Positions 16,631-25,194 of a stretch of 25,194 bases of DNA are shown here, one piece after another; the first letter of the stretch is position 1; each line of letters starts with the position of its first letter. The DNA comes from Gammaproteobacteria bacterium (GTDB lineage Bacteria > Pseudomonadota > Gammaproteobacteria > Poriferisulfidales > GCA-002705445): positions 24,852 to 50,045 of the forward strand of contig NZYO01000005.1 of the NCBI GenBank assembly GCA_002702235.1. Reading direction: 5' to 3'. The position numbers and the translations under genes are program-made. The notes under the pieces were generated by a model, which worked only from the letters and a program-made list of their open reading frames with translations, was not told the origin of the DNA and did no database searches.

Positions 16631-17047
16631 ATGAGTGATGAAGCAAAAGTAAAAAAATTCATGTATGTTAACCGAAAATCTCCGTATGGAACAATTTATG
16701 CACTTGAGTCTCTCGAGGTGGTGCTAATTACTGCTGCTTTTGATCAAGACGTAAGTCTTGCATTTTTAGATGATGGAGTATTTCAGCTTACAAAAAACCA
16801 GAATACAGATGGAATAGGTATGAAGAACTTTTCACCTACATTTTCTGCATTAGGTGACTATGATATTAAAAAGATCTACATTGAAAAAGAATCTTTAGAC
16901 GAAAGAGGTCTTTCAGTTGACGATTTACAGGATTTAACTTGGGAAGATGAAGATAACGATTACGAAGAAAAAAGCTCAATTCATGTAGTCAACAAACAAG
17001 AGCTTTCTCAAATTATGAATGAACAAGACGTTATGCTTAGTTTTTAG
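16631..17047 (+). CDS. dsrF: Sulfurtransferase subunit DsrF
   Basis: DsrF is the structural subunit of DsrEFH, homologous to TusC. Three start codons stand in tandem across the dsrE stop (TTG 16625, ATG 16628, ATG 16631). I choose 16631 (MSDEAKVKKFMY) because the GGAG at 16620 then has a 7-base spacing and the family begins with this segment. The 138-residue protein contains KSPYGTIYALESLE and FLDDGVFQLT, typical of DsrF, and has no cysteine, consistent with sulfur transfer residing in DsrE and DsrH. The C-terminus ends LSF as in relatives. Confidence 0.94.
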   Translation: MSDEAKVKKFMYVNRKSPYGTIYALESLEVVLITAAFDQDVSLAFLDDGVFQLTKNQNTDGIGMKNFSPTFSALGDYDIKKIYIEKESLDERGLSVDDLQDLTWEDEDNDYEEKSSIHVVNKQELSQIMNEQDVMLSF

Positions 17048-17056
17048 GAAATTTTT

Positions 17057-17368
17057 ATGAATAATATGCTACATACAATTAACAAGTCACCTTTTGAAAA
17101 CAACACTCTAAGTTCTTGTTTCTCACTAATTACAAAAGATAGCAGTGTTATTTTAATAGAAGATGCTGTAGTGGCTTCCATGCAAAATACAAAATTTTCA
17201 GATTTAGTTTCTAAAGCGTCCAAGGATAACAAAGTTTATGTTCTTGAGCCTGATTTATTGGCAAGAGGACTTGATAAAAGCAAAATTATTGATGGTGTAA
17301 CTCCGGTTGGATATGATGATTTTGTTGATTTAACGGTTGAACATGATTCTGTTCAATCATGGTTATAA
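17057..17368 (+). CDS. dsrH: Sulfurtransferase subunit DsrH
   Basis: DsrH is the small subunit of the DsrEFH complex, homologous to TusB. The 103-residue protein begins MNNMLHTINKSPF and has its conserved cysteine at position 21 (LSSCFSL), equivalent to Cys20 of A. vinosum DsrH. It ends SVQSWL, typical of the family. AGGAA lies six bases upstream of the ATG at 17057, supporting it over a second ATG three codons later. It is followed after 21 bases by dsrC. Confidence 0.95.
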   Translation: MNNMLHTINKSPFENNTLSSCFSLITKDSSVILIEDAVVASMQNTKFSDLVSKASKDNKVYVLEPDLLARGLDKSKIIDGVTPVGYDDFVDLTVEHDSVQSWL

Positions 17369-17389
17369 CTTAAATAGGAGGTAATACTC

Positions 17390-17722
17390 ATGGCATTAGA
17401 AGTTGGTGGTAAGTCTTTTGAGACTGATGAGGAAGGTTATTTAGCTAATCTAAATGATTGGAATCCTGATTTAGCAAACGCTATGGCTGAGGTTGATGGA
17501 GCAGCATTGGATGAAAATCATTGGGAAGTTATCAACTTTCTTAGAGAATACTATGAAGAATATCAAATAGCTCCAGCTGTAAGGGTTCTTACAAAGGCTA
17601 TTGGTAAAAAATTAGGTAAGGATAAAGGAAACAGTAAATATTTATATGAGCTTTTCCCTTATGGCCCAGCTAAACAAGCATGTAAATACGCTGGTCTTCC
17701 AAAGCCTACAGGTTGCGTGTAA
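17390..17722 (+). CDS. dsrC: Sulfur carrier protein DsrC
   Basis: DsrC takes persulfide from DsrEFH on its flexible C-terminal arm, presents it to DsrAB for oxidation, and is then handled by DsrMKJOP. The 110-residue protein has both hallmark cysteines, the penultimate C109 (PTGCV) and C98 (KQACKY), so it is a true DsrC rather than TusE. The core DENHWEVINFLREYYEEY is well kept. A strong ribosome binding site (AGGAGG) precedes the ATG, the best in the operon, in line with the high DsrC levels reported in sulfur oxidizers. It contrasts with the cysteine-free homologue at 11664-12002. Confidence 0.97.
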   Translation: MALEVGGKSFETDEEGYLANLNDWNPDLANAMAEVDGAALDENHWEVINFLREYYEEYQIAPAVRVLTKAIGKKLGKDKGNSKYLYELFPYGPAKQACKYAGLPKPTGCV

Positions 17723-17740
17723 GCATCTTAATTTTTTTAG

Positions 17741-18478
17741 ATGGAATCCGTAACCTTTCTAAGTGGTTTTATGGCCGCGATATTTTACTTTGCGGCCAGT
17801 GTTCTTTTGTATGGCTTATTTTATAAAATTTTTCAATATACAAAAACTCCTGCTCCTTTGAAAATTCCTACCATGCCTGCTCCTTTAACTAGAACAGGTG
17901 TTGGATTTAGAATTTTCAAAGAAGTAGTTATTTTTGAAAGTTTATTTAAGTCAAACAAAGCAACTTGGTTGTTTGGATGGCTTTTTCACTTTGGTCTTTT
18001 TTTAGACATGCTGAGACACTTGCGATACTTTATAGATCCAATTTGGGGTTGGGTAGCTTTTATTCAGCCGTTTGGTAAGTACGGGTCCATATTAATGGTT
18101 GTTGGGTTGCTAGGGCTTTTGGGTCGAAGAATTTTTGTAGATAGAGTTAGATATATATCCTCACCCTCAGACCATTTGATGCTTGTATTACTTTTGGCAA
18201 TATCTTCTACAGGCATAGCTATGAGTTTCTACTTAGGCGCTGATGTAATTAGTGTTAAGTCCTTTTTTATAGGACTATTCACATTTGATATTCAATATAT
18301 TCCACCTGATCCTATTCTTATATCGCATTTGATTATGGTTGCTTTCTTAATGATAATTTTTCCATATAGTAAATTACTTCATGCCCCGGGGTTATTTTTC
18401 AGCCCTTCGCGAAATCAAGTAGATAATGCTAGAGAGAAAAGACACATATCGAAATGGGCTGCAGACTTGGAAAAATAA
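17741..18478 (+). CDS. dsrM: DsrM, cytochrome b subunit of the DsrMKJOP complex
   Basis: DsrM is a membrane heme b protein of the NarI (respiratory nitrate reductase gamma) family that exchanges electrons between quinone and DsrK. The 245-residue protein has about five to six hydrophobic segments, beginning at residues 5-28. Candidate heme histidines lie in WLFHFGLFLDMLRHLRYF, SDHLMLVLL and ISHLIMVAF. The C-terminal cytoplasmic tail SPSRNQVDNAREKRH is characteristic of DsrM. It starts 18 bases after dsrC, with a weak ribosome binding site. Confidence 0.95.
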   Translation: MESVTFLSGFMAAIFYFAASVLLYGLFYKIFQYTKTPAPLKIPTMPAPLTRTGVGFRIFKEVVIFESLFKSNKATWLFGWLFHFGLFLDMLRHLRYFIDPIWGWVAFIQPFGKYGSILMVVGLLGLLGRRIFVDRVRYISSPSDHLMLVLLLAISSTGIAMSFYLGADVISVKSFFIGLFTFDIQYIPPDPILISHLIMVAFLMIIFPYSKLLHAPGLFFSPSRNQVDNAREKRHISKWAADLEK

Positions 18479-18519
18479 ATGTACAGTTTTAAAAGAAAAA
18501 ATATAATTTAGAATAAGTT

Positions 18520-20058
18520 ATGGCAGAAAATAAATTTGATACACCAGAGTATAGAGAATACAGGATCATTCCTAAATTAAAAGATGGAGTGATGAAGCAC
18601 AGCAAACCTTTTGTTTCTAAAGAGCAATTTCAAACACCTCTTGGTTATCCTGGAGAACTGGTGGATAACTGGCAAGAAAAAGCTATTAACAAAATGGGTG
18701 AATTACAGAGTAAGTATAGATCTCTTCAAGTTTATCTTGACTCGTGTGTTAAATGCGGAGCTTGTACAGATAAGTGTCATTATTATTTAGGTACAACGGA
18801 TCCAAAAAATATGCCCGTTGCAAGACAAGATCTATATAGACAAGTTTATAGAAGATACTTTACTCTTGCTGGAAAACTTTTTCCAAAACTTGTGGGTGCA
18901 AAAGATTTAACAAAAGAAGTATTAGACGATTGGTACTCATATTTTCATCAATGCTCTCAATGCAGAAGATGTTCTGTGTATTGCCCATATGGAATAGATA
19001 CTGCAGAAATTTCTATGGCCGCTAGAGAAGTACTTGACACCGTTGGCGTGGGACAAAAATATTGTAACGAAATCATTGGTAAGGTTCATAAAATTGGAAA
19101 TAATCTTGGGCTGCCTGGCCCAGCACTTGAAGACACTTTGGAAGGCTTAGAAGAAGATGTAGAGGAAGAAACAGGCGTAAAGGTTAAATTTCCTCTGGAC
19201 CAAGAAGGCGCAGATGTTTTATTAGTTACTCCGTCTGCAGATTTTTTTGCTGAACCACACGTTGATGGATTAATTGGTTATGCTAAAGTTCTTCATGAAG
19301 CTGGAATTTCTTGGACATTAAGCTCTCACGCAAGTGAAGCTGCTAACTTTGGAATGTTTATAGGTAGCTATGACAACATGAGAAAGTTAGCATTAAGAAT
19401 TAGAGAAGCCGCAATTAAACTAAAAGTAAAAAGAATAGTTTTTGGCGAATGTGGTCATGCTTGGAGAGTCGCTTATAGTTTTCTTAATACTCTTGCTGGT
19501 CCTTGGGATTTTTTAGATCAAAATTATCCAGTTCCTCAACATATTTGTGAAGTCACATACAATTTAATACAAGAAAATAAGCTTAAGTTTGACAAGACTA
19601 AAAATGATGACATGACATTAACCTATCATGATTCATGTAACGTAGCCCGAGCATCAAGAATGGGCGATGTTAAAGGCGGGCAATTTTTAATTCCTAGAGA
19701 AATTATTAAAGCCACATGTAATAATTTTCACGATATGTCTGAAAATACTATCAAAGAAGGCACCTATTGTTGCGGCGGAGGCGGAGGCCTATTAACTGAT
19801 GACTTAATGGAATTAAGAGTTAAAGGAGCTTTGCCTAGAATGGAGGCTTTAGATGAGGTGGTAAGTAAGAAAGGAGTAACTCATATGGCTGCAATATGCG
19901 CTATATGTAAGAGCCAATTTGCGAAAGTACTGCCATATTACGGTTTTTCGATGGATCAGATAGTGAGTGTCCATCAATTAGTTAGCAATGCAATTATTTT
20001 AACAGGTGGTACAGATAATGAAGACTCCCCTAAAGAGGATATAGAGGAAGCAGCGTAA
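18520..20058 (+). CDS. dsrK: DsrK, HdrD-like iron-sulfur subunit of DsrMKJOP
   Basis: DsrK is the cytoplasmic catalytic subunit facing DsrC, related to the heterodisulfide reductase subunit HdrD. The 512-residue protein has two [4Fe-4S] ferredoxin sites: C76, C79, C82, C86 (CVKCGACTDKC) and C145, C148, C151, C155 (CSQCRRCSVYC). C-terminal CCG-type cysteine elements follow (ECGHAW, HDSCN, YCCGGGGG and CAICKSQ), which hold the noncubane cluster thought to act on disulfide or trisulfide. The acidic C-terminal tail is short. It begins 41 bases after dsrM with no strong ribosome binding site. Confidence 0.96.
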   Translation: MAENKFDTPEYREYRIIPKLKDGVMKHSKPFVSKEQFQTPLGYPGELVDNWQEKAINKMGELQSKYRSLQVYLDSCVKCGACTDKCHYYLGTTDPKNMPVARQDLYRQVYRRYFTLAGKLFPKLVGAKDLTKEVLDDWYSYFHQCSQCRRCSVYCPYGIDTAEISMAAREVLDTVGVGQKYCNEIIGKVHKIGNNLGLPGPALEDTLEGLEEDVEEETGVKVKFPLDQEGADVLLVTPSADFFAEPHVDGLIGYAKVLHEAGISWTLSSHASEAANFGMFIGSYDNMRKLALRIREAAIKLKVKRIVFGECGHAWRVAYSFLNTLAGPWDFLDQNYPVPQHICEVTYNLIQENKLKFDKTKNDDMTLTYHDSCNVARASRMGDVKGGQFLIPREIIKATCNNFHDMSENTIKEGTYCCGGGGGLLTDDLMELRVKGALPRMEALDEVVSKKGVTHMAAICAICKSQFAKVLPYYGFSMDQIVSVHQLVSNAIILTGGTDNEDSPKEDIEEAA

Positions 20059-20093
20059 TTTTAATAAAATTTAGATAAATATGGAGAATTAAT

Positions 20094-22049
20094 GTGAGTA
20101 GTCCAAAAGAAATAGTTGAGAAAAAGCTTACCTTCAGAAGTTTTGAAGATGGCGATTATAAATGGAAGAATTTTTCAGACCAAATTTTTGAGGGCGATCA
20201 TTCACATAAATGTCCTACTTATGTTCATAGAACACCTCCATGCCAAGGAAGCTGTCCTTCAGGTGAAGACATTAGAGGCTGGTTAGATATAGTCAGAGGT
20301 ATTGAGAAGCCGCCAGCAGACATCTCCATGCAGGAGTATGCTTTCCGAAGATCAACTACAGCAAATCCATTTCCATCTATGATGGGAAGAGTTTGCCCTG
20401 CACCCTGCCAAACAGGTTGCAATAGAAATGATGTTGAAGAATTTGTAGGTATTAATGCCGTTGAGCAGTACATTGGTGACACTGCTATCAAAGAGGGCTT
20501 TAGTTTTGAAAGTACAGATAAGTTAAGTGGCTATAAAGTTGCAATTATAGGTGGAGGACCAGCTGGTATGTCTGCTGCTTACCAACTTCGTAAAAAAGGA
20601 CATGCATCAACAATTTTTGAGGCTCACGATAAACTTGGCGGAATGATGAGGTATGGGATCCCAAGTTATAGAACACCAGATCAATTTCTAGACCCTGAAG
20701 TAAAAAGAATTTTAGATATGGGACACATTGAAGTTAAGTTAAATACAACTGTAGGTAAAGATATTAGTCTAAGTGAAATTGAAAACGAATATGATGCTGT
20801 TTTGTGGGCAATTGGATGTTGGACTGGAAGGCCACTACCTATCCCAAATAGTGATGCACCTAATTGCATTTCTGCAATTCAGTATTTAGAAGCCATTAGG
20901 CAAGAAAGACTTCACGTTACAACCAAAAAAGTTGTGTGCGTTGGAGGCGGCGATACATCTATCGATGTAGTTTCTTCATCTAGACGTCTTGGCACGTTAA
21001 AAAATGATCTCGAAGATAACATTAAACCTGAAAATATATTAAAAGATAACTCATCCCAAGACTCTAGTTTAGCTAGTGATCGAGTATTAAATGAGGTAAC
21101 TTTAACAACTTTATTTCCAAAAAATGAAATGACAGCAACCGAAGAGGAAGTACGTGATGCTGAAAAGGAAGGAGTTAAAATTTTTGACAGTGTAATGCCT
21201 TTAGAAGTTATCCTTGATGACTCCGGAAGGGCAAAAGGTTTAAAAATGGCTAAATGTACTATGGACGGCAACAAGCCAGTTCCTGTAGAAGGTTCAGAAT
21301 TTGAAATTGAAGCAGATTTAATAGTTGCAGCTATCGGCCAAAGCGGTGTTTTAGACGGATTAGAAGAATTAAATAATGGAAAAAATCTCATCGACGCAGA
21401 TTCCCACTACGCAGTTCCTGGCAAAGAAAAACATTTTGTTGCTGGAGACATTATAAGACCTCATCTTCTAACTACAGCGATTGGTCAGGGTGCTGTAGCA
21501 TCAGATACTATTGACAAGTTTTTAAATTCTGTCGAGTTAAGAAAAAGACCAAAAGTTGATGTCCATCATTTTGATCTTATTCGTAAGTTAAATGAATCCG
21601 GACTGTCACCTGAGTCTTATGAAGGTGGAGAATATAGGGGAACAGATAATTTAGATTTCTCTGTACATAACTACGAAGATAGATCAAGCCAAGAAGTTAT
21701 TACAACTGAGAGAATGTTTTTAGGTCATTTCCCTTATACTCCAAGAAACCATCGTGAAGAGGTAGGACCTGAAGCAAATGCGATCTTAGGTAACTTTGAA
21801 GAGAGGGTAAAAAATTATACTGAAGAAGATGCAATTGCTGAAGCTGGCAGATGTATGAGTTGTGGAATGTGTTTTGAATGTGACAATTGCGTTATTTATT
21901 GTCCTCAAGACGCAGTCTTTAGGGTTAAAAAAGATAAAAGCACAACAGGAAGATATGTTGATACGGACTATCAAAAATGTATTGGATGCCACATATGTTC
22001 TGATGTTTGCCCTACAGGCTATATAGATATGGCTCTTGGGGACCACTAG
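20094..22049 (+). CDS. dsrL: DsrL, iron-sulfur flavoprotein NAD(P)H:acceptor oxidoreductase
   Basis: DsrL passes electrons from DsrAB sulfur oxidation to NAD(P)+ and is essential for sulfur oxidation in A. vinosum. The 651-residue protein resembles glutamate synthase small subunits. An N-terminal cluster domain has C40, C50, C54, C101, C105 and C109. The FAD motif is IIGGGPAGMS at 151-160, and the nucleotide motif is VGGGDTSIDV at 283-292. A C-terminal ferredoxin domain has C587, C590, C593, C596, C599 and C603, then C629, C632, C635 and C639. The start is a GTG at 20094, preceded by GGAGA; the nearby ATG codons run into stops. Its position between dsrK and dsrJ is the standard order in sulfur-oxidizing gammaproteobacteria. 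Confidence 0.96.
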   Translation: MSSPKEIVEKKLTFRSFEDGDYKWKNFSDQIFEGDHSHKCPTYVHRTPPCQGSCPSGEDIRGWLDIVRGIEKPPADISMQEYAFRRSTTANPFPSMMGRVCPAPCQTGCNRNDVEEFVGINAVEQYIGDTAIKEGFSFESTDKLSGYKVAIIGGGPAGMSAAYQLRKKGHASTIFEAHDKLGGMMRYGIPSYRTPDQFLDPEVKRILDMGHIEVKLNTTVGKDISLSEIENEYDAVLWAIGCWTGRPLPIPNSDAPNCISAIQYLEAIRQERLHVTTKKVVCVGGGDTSIDVVSSSRRLGTLKNDLEDNIKPENILKDNSSQDSSLASDRVLNEVTLTTLFPKNEMTATEEEVRDAEKEGVKIFDSVMPLEVILDDSGRAKGLKMAKCTMDGNKPVPVEGSEFEIEADLIVAAIGQSGVLDGLEELNNGKNLIDADSHYAVPGKEKHFVAGDIIRPHLLTTAIGQGAVASDTIDKFLNSVELRKRPKVDVHHFDLIRKLNESGLSPESYEGGEYRGTDNLDFSVHNYEDRSSQEVITTERMFLGHFPYTPRNHREEVGPEANAILGNFEERVKNYTEEDAIAEAGRCMSCGMCFECDNCVIYCPQDAVFRVKKDKSTTGRYVDTDYQKCIGCHICSDVCPTGYIDMALGDH

Positions 22050-22090
22050 ATATATAATTCCATTAGCTTAAAAGTCGAGGAGAAACTTTT

Positions 22091-22495
22091 GTGTTTAAAG
22101 TTGGGATTGTTACATATTTAATTACTATATTTATATTACTCTTCAGTTTCAAAGCTGTCTCTCATAATGATAATGATCATGGAATATCTGCAGCATCGGG
22201 AGATAAATGCGTAGAACCGCTTGAAATCATTAGAGCAAAACATCATATACTTTTGAATGCGCATAGTCATGAAACTGTCGTAAAAGGTATCAGGACAACT
22301 CAACATAGTTTAAAGAATTGTATAAACTGTCATATTCAACCAACTGCAGACGGCACTTTTCCTGAAAAAAATTCTGAAGAACATTTCTGCTCAGGATGCC
22401 ATATATCTGCAGCTGTAAATTTCACATGTTTTGATTGTCATGCCTCGAAACCATTAGCTAAAACATCTAATGCCTCAAGGAACAAGAATGAATAA
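22091..22495 (+). CDS. dsrJ: DsrJ, periplasmic triheme cytochrome c
   Basis: DsrJ is the periplasmic multiheme subunit of DsrMKJOP. The 134-residue protein has an N-terminal hydrophobic segment (about 4-22) that serves as signal or membrane anchor, then three CxxCH heme sites at 77-81, 100-104 and 113-117. C40 (GDKCVEP) corresponds to the cysteine proposed as an unusual axial heme ligand in A. vinosum DsrJ. The start is a GTG at 22091 with AGGAGA 7 bases upstream. Its end overlaps the dsrO start by 8 bases. Confidence 0.95.
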   Translation: MFKVGIVTYLITIFILLFSFKAVSHNDNDHGISAASGDKCVEPLEIIRAKHHILLNAHSHETVVKGIRTTQHSLKNCINCHIQPTADGTFPEKNSEEHFCSGCHISAAVNFTCFDCHASKPLAKTSNASRNKNE

Positions 22496-23234
22496 AAAAT
22501 ATAATTTTGATCTAAGTAAAAGAAAGTTTTTAAAAGAATCTGCTGGTATTGGATTTTTAACTATAGCACCGGGTATTTTTCTGCAAAACTTTGCAAATGC
22601 TCGGGATCCAAACTTACCTGCTGATTCTTCAAAAAGATGGGGAATGTTGATCAATACAAACCTATGTGATGAAGGTTGTAATGCGTGTGTAGATGCTTGT
22701 AATGATGAGCATGGCATTGAAGATTTTGGAAGACCACATTCTGATGTTCAGTGGATAAGAAAATTAAATTTAGTCGATGAATTAACCGGTGCAAATAAGA
22801 GTATTCCAATGATGTGTCAACATTGCGAACATCCGCCGTGTGTAGATGTATGTCCAACTGGTGCATCTTTCATAAGGGCAGACGGTATTGTTTTAGTTAA
22901 TAGTCATACTTGCATTGGTTGTCGCTATTGTATGATGGCTTGTCCATACAAAGCTCGTTCTTTCGTTCACGAAAACCTTTCTAATCAACTGCCTGATGTT
23001 CCAAGGGGTAAAGGATGCGTTGAAAGTTGTACAATGTGCGTTCATAGAGTTGATAGAGGCGAACAAGAAACTGCATGTTCTGAGGCGTGTAAAAAAGACG
23101 GAGCTAAAGCTATAATTTTTGGCGATTTGAATAATCCAGAAAGTGAAATATCTAGGGAATTAAATAAATACGGTGGCAAAGCAATTCGAGCTGATTTAGG
23201 ATTAAATACTGCTGTAAGATACCAAGGAATTTAA
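22488..23234 (+). CDS. dsrO: DsrO, periplasmic ferredoxin-like iron-sulfur protein
   Basis: DsrO carries four [4Fe-4S] clusters and links DsrJ to the membrane subunit DsrP. The start at 22488 (MNKKYNFDLS) is chosen because AAGGA lies 6 bases upstream; the frame opens earlier at 22470 inside dsrJ. In this 248-residue protein cysteines cluster at 60-71, 110-122, 142-152 and 177-201, the NrfC/TtrB-type arrangement. The signal SKRKFLKESAGIGFLTIAP looks like a Tat signal but has Lys-Arg instead of the usual Arg-Arg pair. The protein is exported folded with its clusters, so the Tat route is expected. Confidence 0.95.
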   Translation: MNKKYNFDLSKRKFLKESAGIGFLTIAPGIFLQNFANARDPNLPADSSKRWGMLINTNLCDEGCNACVDACNDEHGIEDFGRPHSDVQWIRKLNLVDELTGANKSIPMMCQHCEHPPCVDVCPTGASFIRADGIVLVNSHTCIGCRYCMMACPYKARSFVHENLSNQLPDVPRGKGCVESCTMCVHRVDRGEQETACSEACKKDGAKAIIFGDLNNPESEISRELNKYGGKAIRADLGLNTAVRYQGI

Positions 23235-23236
23235 AT

Positions 23237-24433
23237 ATGCAGGATATAACAGAATACAAAATTATAGAATTTTCTAAAGCTATTTTAATTTATGGAATAA
23301 TATCTGCTATTTTAATCGGCTTAGGAGTTTATTCATTTTTCACTCTAGAGCATGAGGGCCATTGGCTAACTGGCATGAATAATCAGGTTGTTTGGGGAGT
23401 CCCCCATATGTTTGCAATTTTTTTAATCATTGCAGCCTCTGGAGTTTTAAACATCGCATCAATCTCTTCAGTATTTAATATTAAAATTTATAAGCCACTT
23501 GCTAGACTTTCAGCATTACTTGCAATCGCTTTACTAACTGGCGGGTTAATTGTGTTAGTGCTTGATTTAGGGCGACCGGAGAGGTTAATTGTTGCGATGA
23601 CAACTTTTAACTTTAAATCTATTTTTGCATGGAACATATTTTTGTACAGCGGTTTCGTGGTAATTGCAGCTTTATATTTATGGATGATGTTTGAAGCTAG
23701 ATATAACAAATTCTCGCAAAAAGTTGGAACATTTGCATTTATCTGGCGTGTTATTTTAACAACAGGTACGGGCTCGATTTTTGGTTTTTTGGTTGCCAAA
23801 GAGGCTTATAATGGAGCTATTTTAGCACCTTTATTTATAGCATTATCATTATTGTTAGGTACTGCTATATTTTATAAAGTGTTATTCTGGATGAATAAAG
23901 GATTAAATATTCCTTTAGGATCTGAAATTATTTTAAGGTTTAGAAAACTTCTTATTTATTTTACTTTTGCCGTTTTTTATCTAACGATTCTTTCTCATTT
24001 AACCAACTTATATGCAACAAAGCATCACGAATACGAGTTTTTCTTACTTTTTTCTGGGAATATTTACACTATTCTCTTTTGGATTGGTCAAATTCTAATA
24101 GGCACGTTCATACCATTACTAATTTTATATAGCAAAAATTTTTCTACAACAAAAATGGGATTATTAATCTCTAGCGCATTAATTATTTTAGGTGGGTTTT
24201 TTCAACTTTATGTAATTATTATCTCAGGGCAAGCTTTTCCACTAGACTTATTTCCAGGATACACTGAGAGTAGCTCTTTTCAAGACGGAATTATTTCACC
24301 ATATACACCCAGTATGTATGAATTTATGCTTGGATTAGGAGGGATTGGGATATCTGCTCTTATATATATATTTGCAATAATGATCTTAGACTTTACACCA
24401 AAAAGCTTAGATAACGACGCGTTAAAAAATTAA
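23237..24433 (+). CDS. dsrP: DsrP, NrfD-like integral membrane subunit
   Basis: DsrP is a multi-spanning membrane protein of the NrfD/PsrC family, the second quinone-interacting subunit of DsrMKJOP. The 398-residue protein has about ten hydrophobic segments. It contains the family segment LVLDLGRPERL near 107-117 and the loop GHWLTGMNNQVVWGVPH near 41-57. Its ATG comes 2 bases after the dsrO stop, so the two are translated together. No heme or cluster motif is present, as expected for NrfD proteins. Confidence 0.95.
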   Translation: MQDITEYKIIEFSKAILIYGIISAILIGLGVYSFFTLEHEGHWLTGMNNQVVWGVPHMFAIFLIIAASGVLNIASISSVFNIKIYKPLARLSALLAIALLTGGLIVLVLDLGRPERLIVAMTTFNFKSIFAWNIFLYSGFVVIAALYLWMMFEARYNKFSQKVGTFAFIWRVILTTGTGSIFGFLVAKEAYNGAILAPLFIALSLLLGTAIFYKVLFWMNKGLNIPLGSEIILRFRKLLIYFTFAVFYLTILSHLTNLYATKHHEYEFFLLFSGNIYTILFWIGQILIGTFIPLLILYSKNFSTTKMGLLISSALIILGGFFQLYVIIISGQAFPLDLFPGYTESSSFQDGIISPYTPSMYEFMLGLGGIGISALIYIFAIMILDFTPKSLDNDALKN

Positions 24434-24436
24434 ACT

Positions 24437-25194
24437 TTGAATAACATATATATATCTGCAGCTCAAAAATCCTCAGGAAAGACTATTTTAAGCATAGGAT
24501 TAGCAAAAATTTTCGCAGAAAAGAAAATACCAATTAGAACTTTTAAAAAAGGTCCAGATTTTATTGATCCTAGCTGGCTTAAATTTGCATCATCAAAAAA
24601 CTCATACAATTTAGATTTCAATACTCAAAGTAAACTTGAAATAAAAAATTTTTATAATCAAAAAAAACTTAAATTTAACATTATTGAAGGTAATAAAGGG
24701 CTCTATGATGGGGTCGATATTAGAGGGTCTGATAGTAATGCGGAAATGGCAAAGCTTTTAGATGCTCCTGTAATATTAATCCTCAACTGCGAAGGAATTA
24801 CTCGCGGCATTGCGCCTTTGATTCAAGGATATATAAACTTTGATTTGAAATGTAATATTAGTGGCGTAATTCTTAATAACGTTGCATCATCACGACACGA
24901 GTCTAAGCTTGTCAAATCTATAAATCATTATACAAATTTAGATACTTTAGGTAGTATCAGAAAAACAAAAGACTTGATTAGTGAAAGACACTTAGGTTTA
25001 ATACCATCATTTGAAAATAAAACAAGCCAAGATATTGTTCAAAAGATTTCACATTTGATAAGCGAAAGTGTTGATACAAAAAAAATACTTAAAAAATTCT
25101 CTACACCAGAAAAAGAACCCTCAATAAAATTGTCAAAAAAAAATAAAAAAGAAAAAGTTTTTTTGAAAAATACAGAAAGAAAATTAAATCTTGG
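24437..25194 (+). CDS. dsrN: DsrN, siroheme amidase (CobB/CbiA-like), 3' end beyond window
   Basis: DsrN resembles cobyrinate a,c-diamide synthase and is thought to convert siroheme to siroheme amide for DsrAB. The frame stays open from a TTG at 24437 to the window end, about 252 codons. It reads NNIYISAAQKSSGKT, the P-loop ATPase start of CobB proteins, then FKKGPDFIDPSW and EGNKGLYDG, both standard motifs. No ATG suits the N-terminus and no ribosome binding site is obvious, so initiation at TTG is inferred from position, 3 bases after the dsrP stop. Near the window end the product becomes very lysine-rich, probably the linker to the C-terminal glutaminase domain, which lies outside. Confidence 0.9.
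   Translation, partial: MNNIYISAAQKSSGKTILSIGLAKIFAEKKIPIRTFKKGPDFIDPSWLKFASSKNSYNLDFNTQSKLEIKNFYNQKKLKFNIIEGNKGLYDGVDIRGSDSNAEMAKLLDAPVILILNCEGITRGIAPLIQGYINFDLKCNISGVILNNVASSRHESKLVKSINHYTNLDTLGSIRKTKDLISERHLGLIPSFENKTSQDIVQKISHLISESVDTKKILKKFSTPEKEPSIKLSKKNKKEKVFLKNTERKLNL

Noticed and set aside
20912..21391. Antisense open frame of 159 codons inside dsrL
   Set aside because: Composition is Ser- and Phe-heavy, as typical for antisense of coding DNA, and dsrL is fully conserved across it.

Overview
The window reads as a piece of chromosome from a low-GC (roughly one-third GC by eye), sulfur-oxidizing gammaproteobacterium. The strongest evidence is a complete oxidative-type reverse dissimilatory sulfite reductase operon in the order dsrA-B-E-F-H-C-M-K-L-J-O-P-N, which runs from about 13.86 kb to the right edge. 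The presence of dsrEFH, dsrL and a two-cysteine DsrC is typical of sulfur oxidizers rather than sulfate reducers. The AT richness and dense packing fit the SUP05/Thioglobaceae lineage and its symbiont relatives, but that placement is inference from gene content; there is no rRNA here to confirm it. No tRNA, rRNA, insertion sequence, CRISPR array or prophage gene was seen, and no stretch over 300 bases lacks a gene.

Left part (1-4918, + strand): a Fe(III) ABC importer (substrate-binding protein cut by the window edge, permease, ATPase) followed one base later by ilvD (dihydroxy-acid dehydratase, an Fe-S enzyme of branched-chain amino acid synthesis). The permease appears to carry a one-base frameshift close to its start. 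Next (4960-6889) comes a zinc-limitation unit: a perfect 15-bp Zur-type palindrome, a COG0523 GTPase of the ZigA/ZagA type, and a DUF1826 protein overlapping it by 4 bases.

Middle part (6892-11030): a minus-strand group (small membrane protein, alpha/beta hydrolase, Sel1-repeat protein), then on the plus strand a degenerate anthranilate-phosphoribosyltransferase-like protein and a 64-residue RMF-like protein, an unknown minus-strand gene, and a plus-strand 2-oxoglutarate/Fe(II) oxygenase.

The most unusual region is 11032-13703. Six minus-strand genes diverge from dsr: a TauD-like oxygenase, a 62-residue protein, an orphan Cas6-like (Cmx6-type RAMP) protein, a DsrC/TusE-family protein that has lost both redox cysteines (RspA type), and two small unknown proteins. 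The 157-base intergenic region shared with dsrA holds three or more consecutive inverted repeats, including GC-rich ones that stand out in this AT-rich DNA, plus a plausible sigma70 promoter for dsr.

The dsr genes work together as follows. DsrEFH and DsrC relay sulfane sulfur. DsrAB with the NAD(P)H-linked DsrL oxidizes it to sulfite. The membrane complex DsrMKJOP re-oxidizes DsrC and exchanges electrons with the quinone pool and periplasm. DsrN amidates siroheme for DsrAB.
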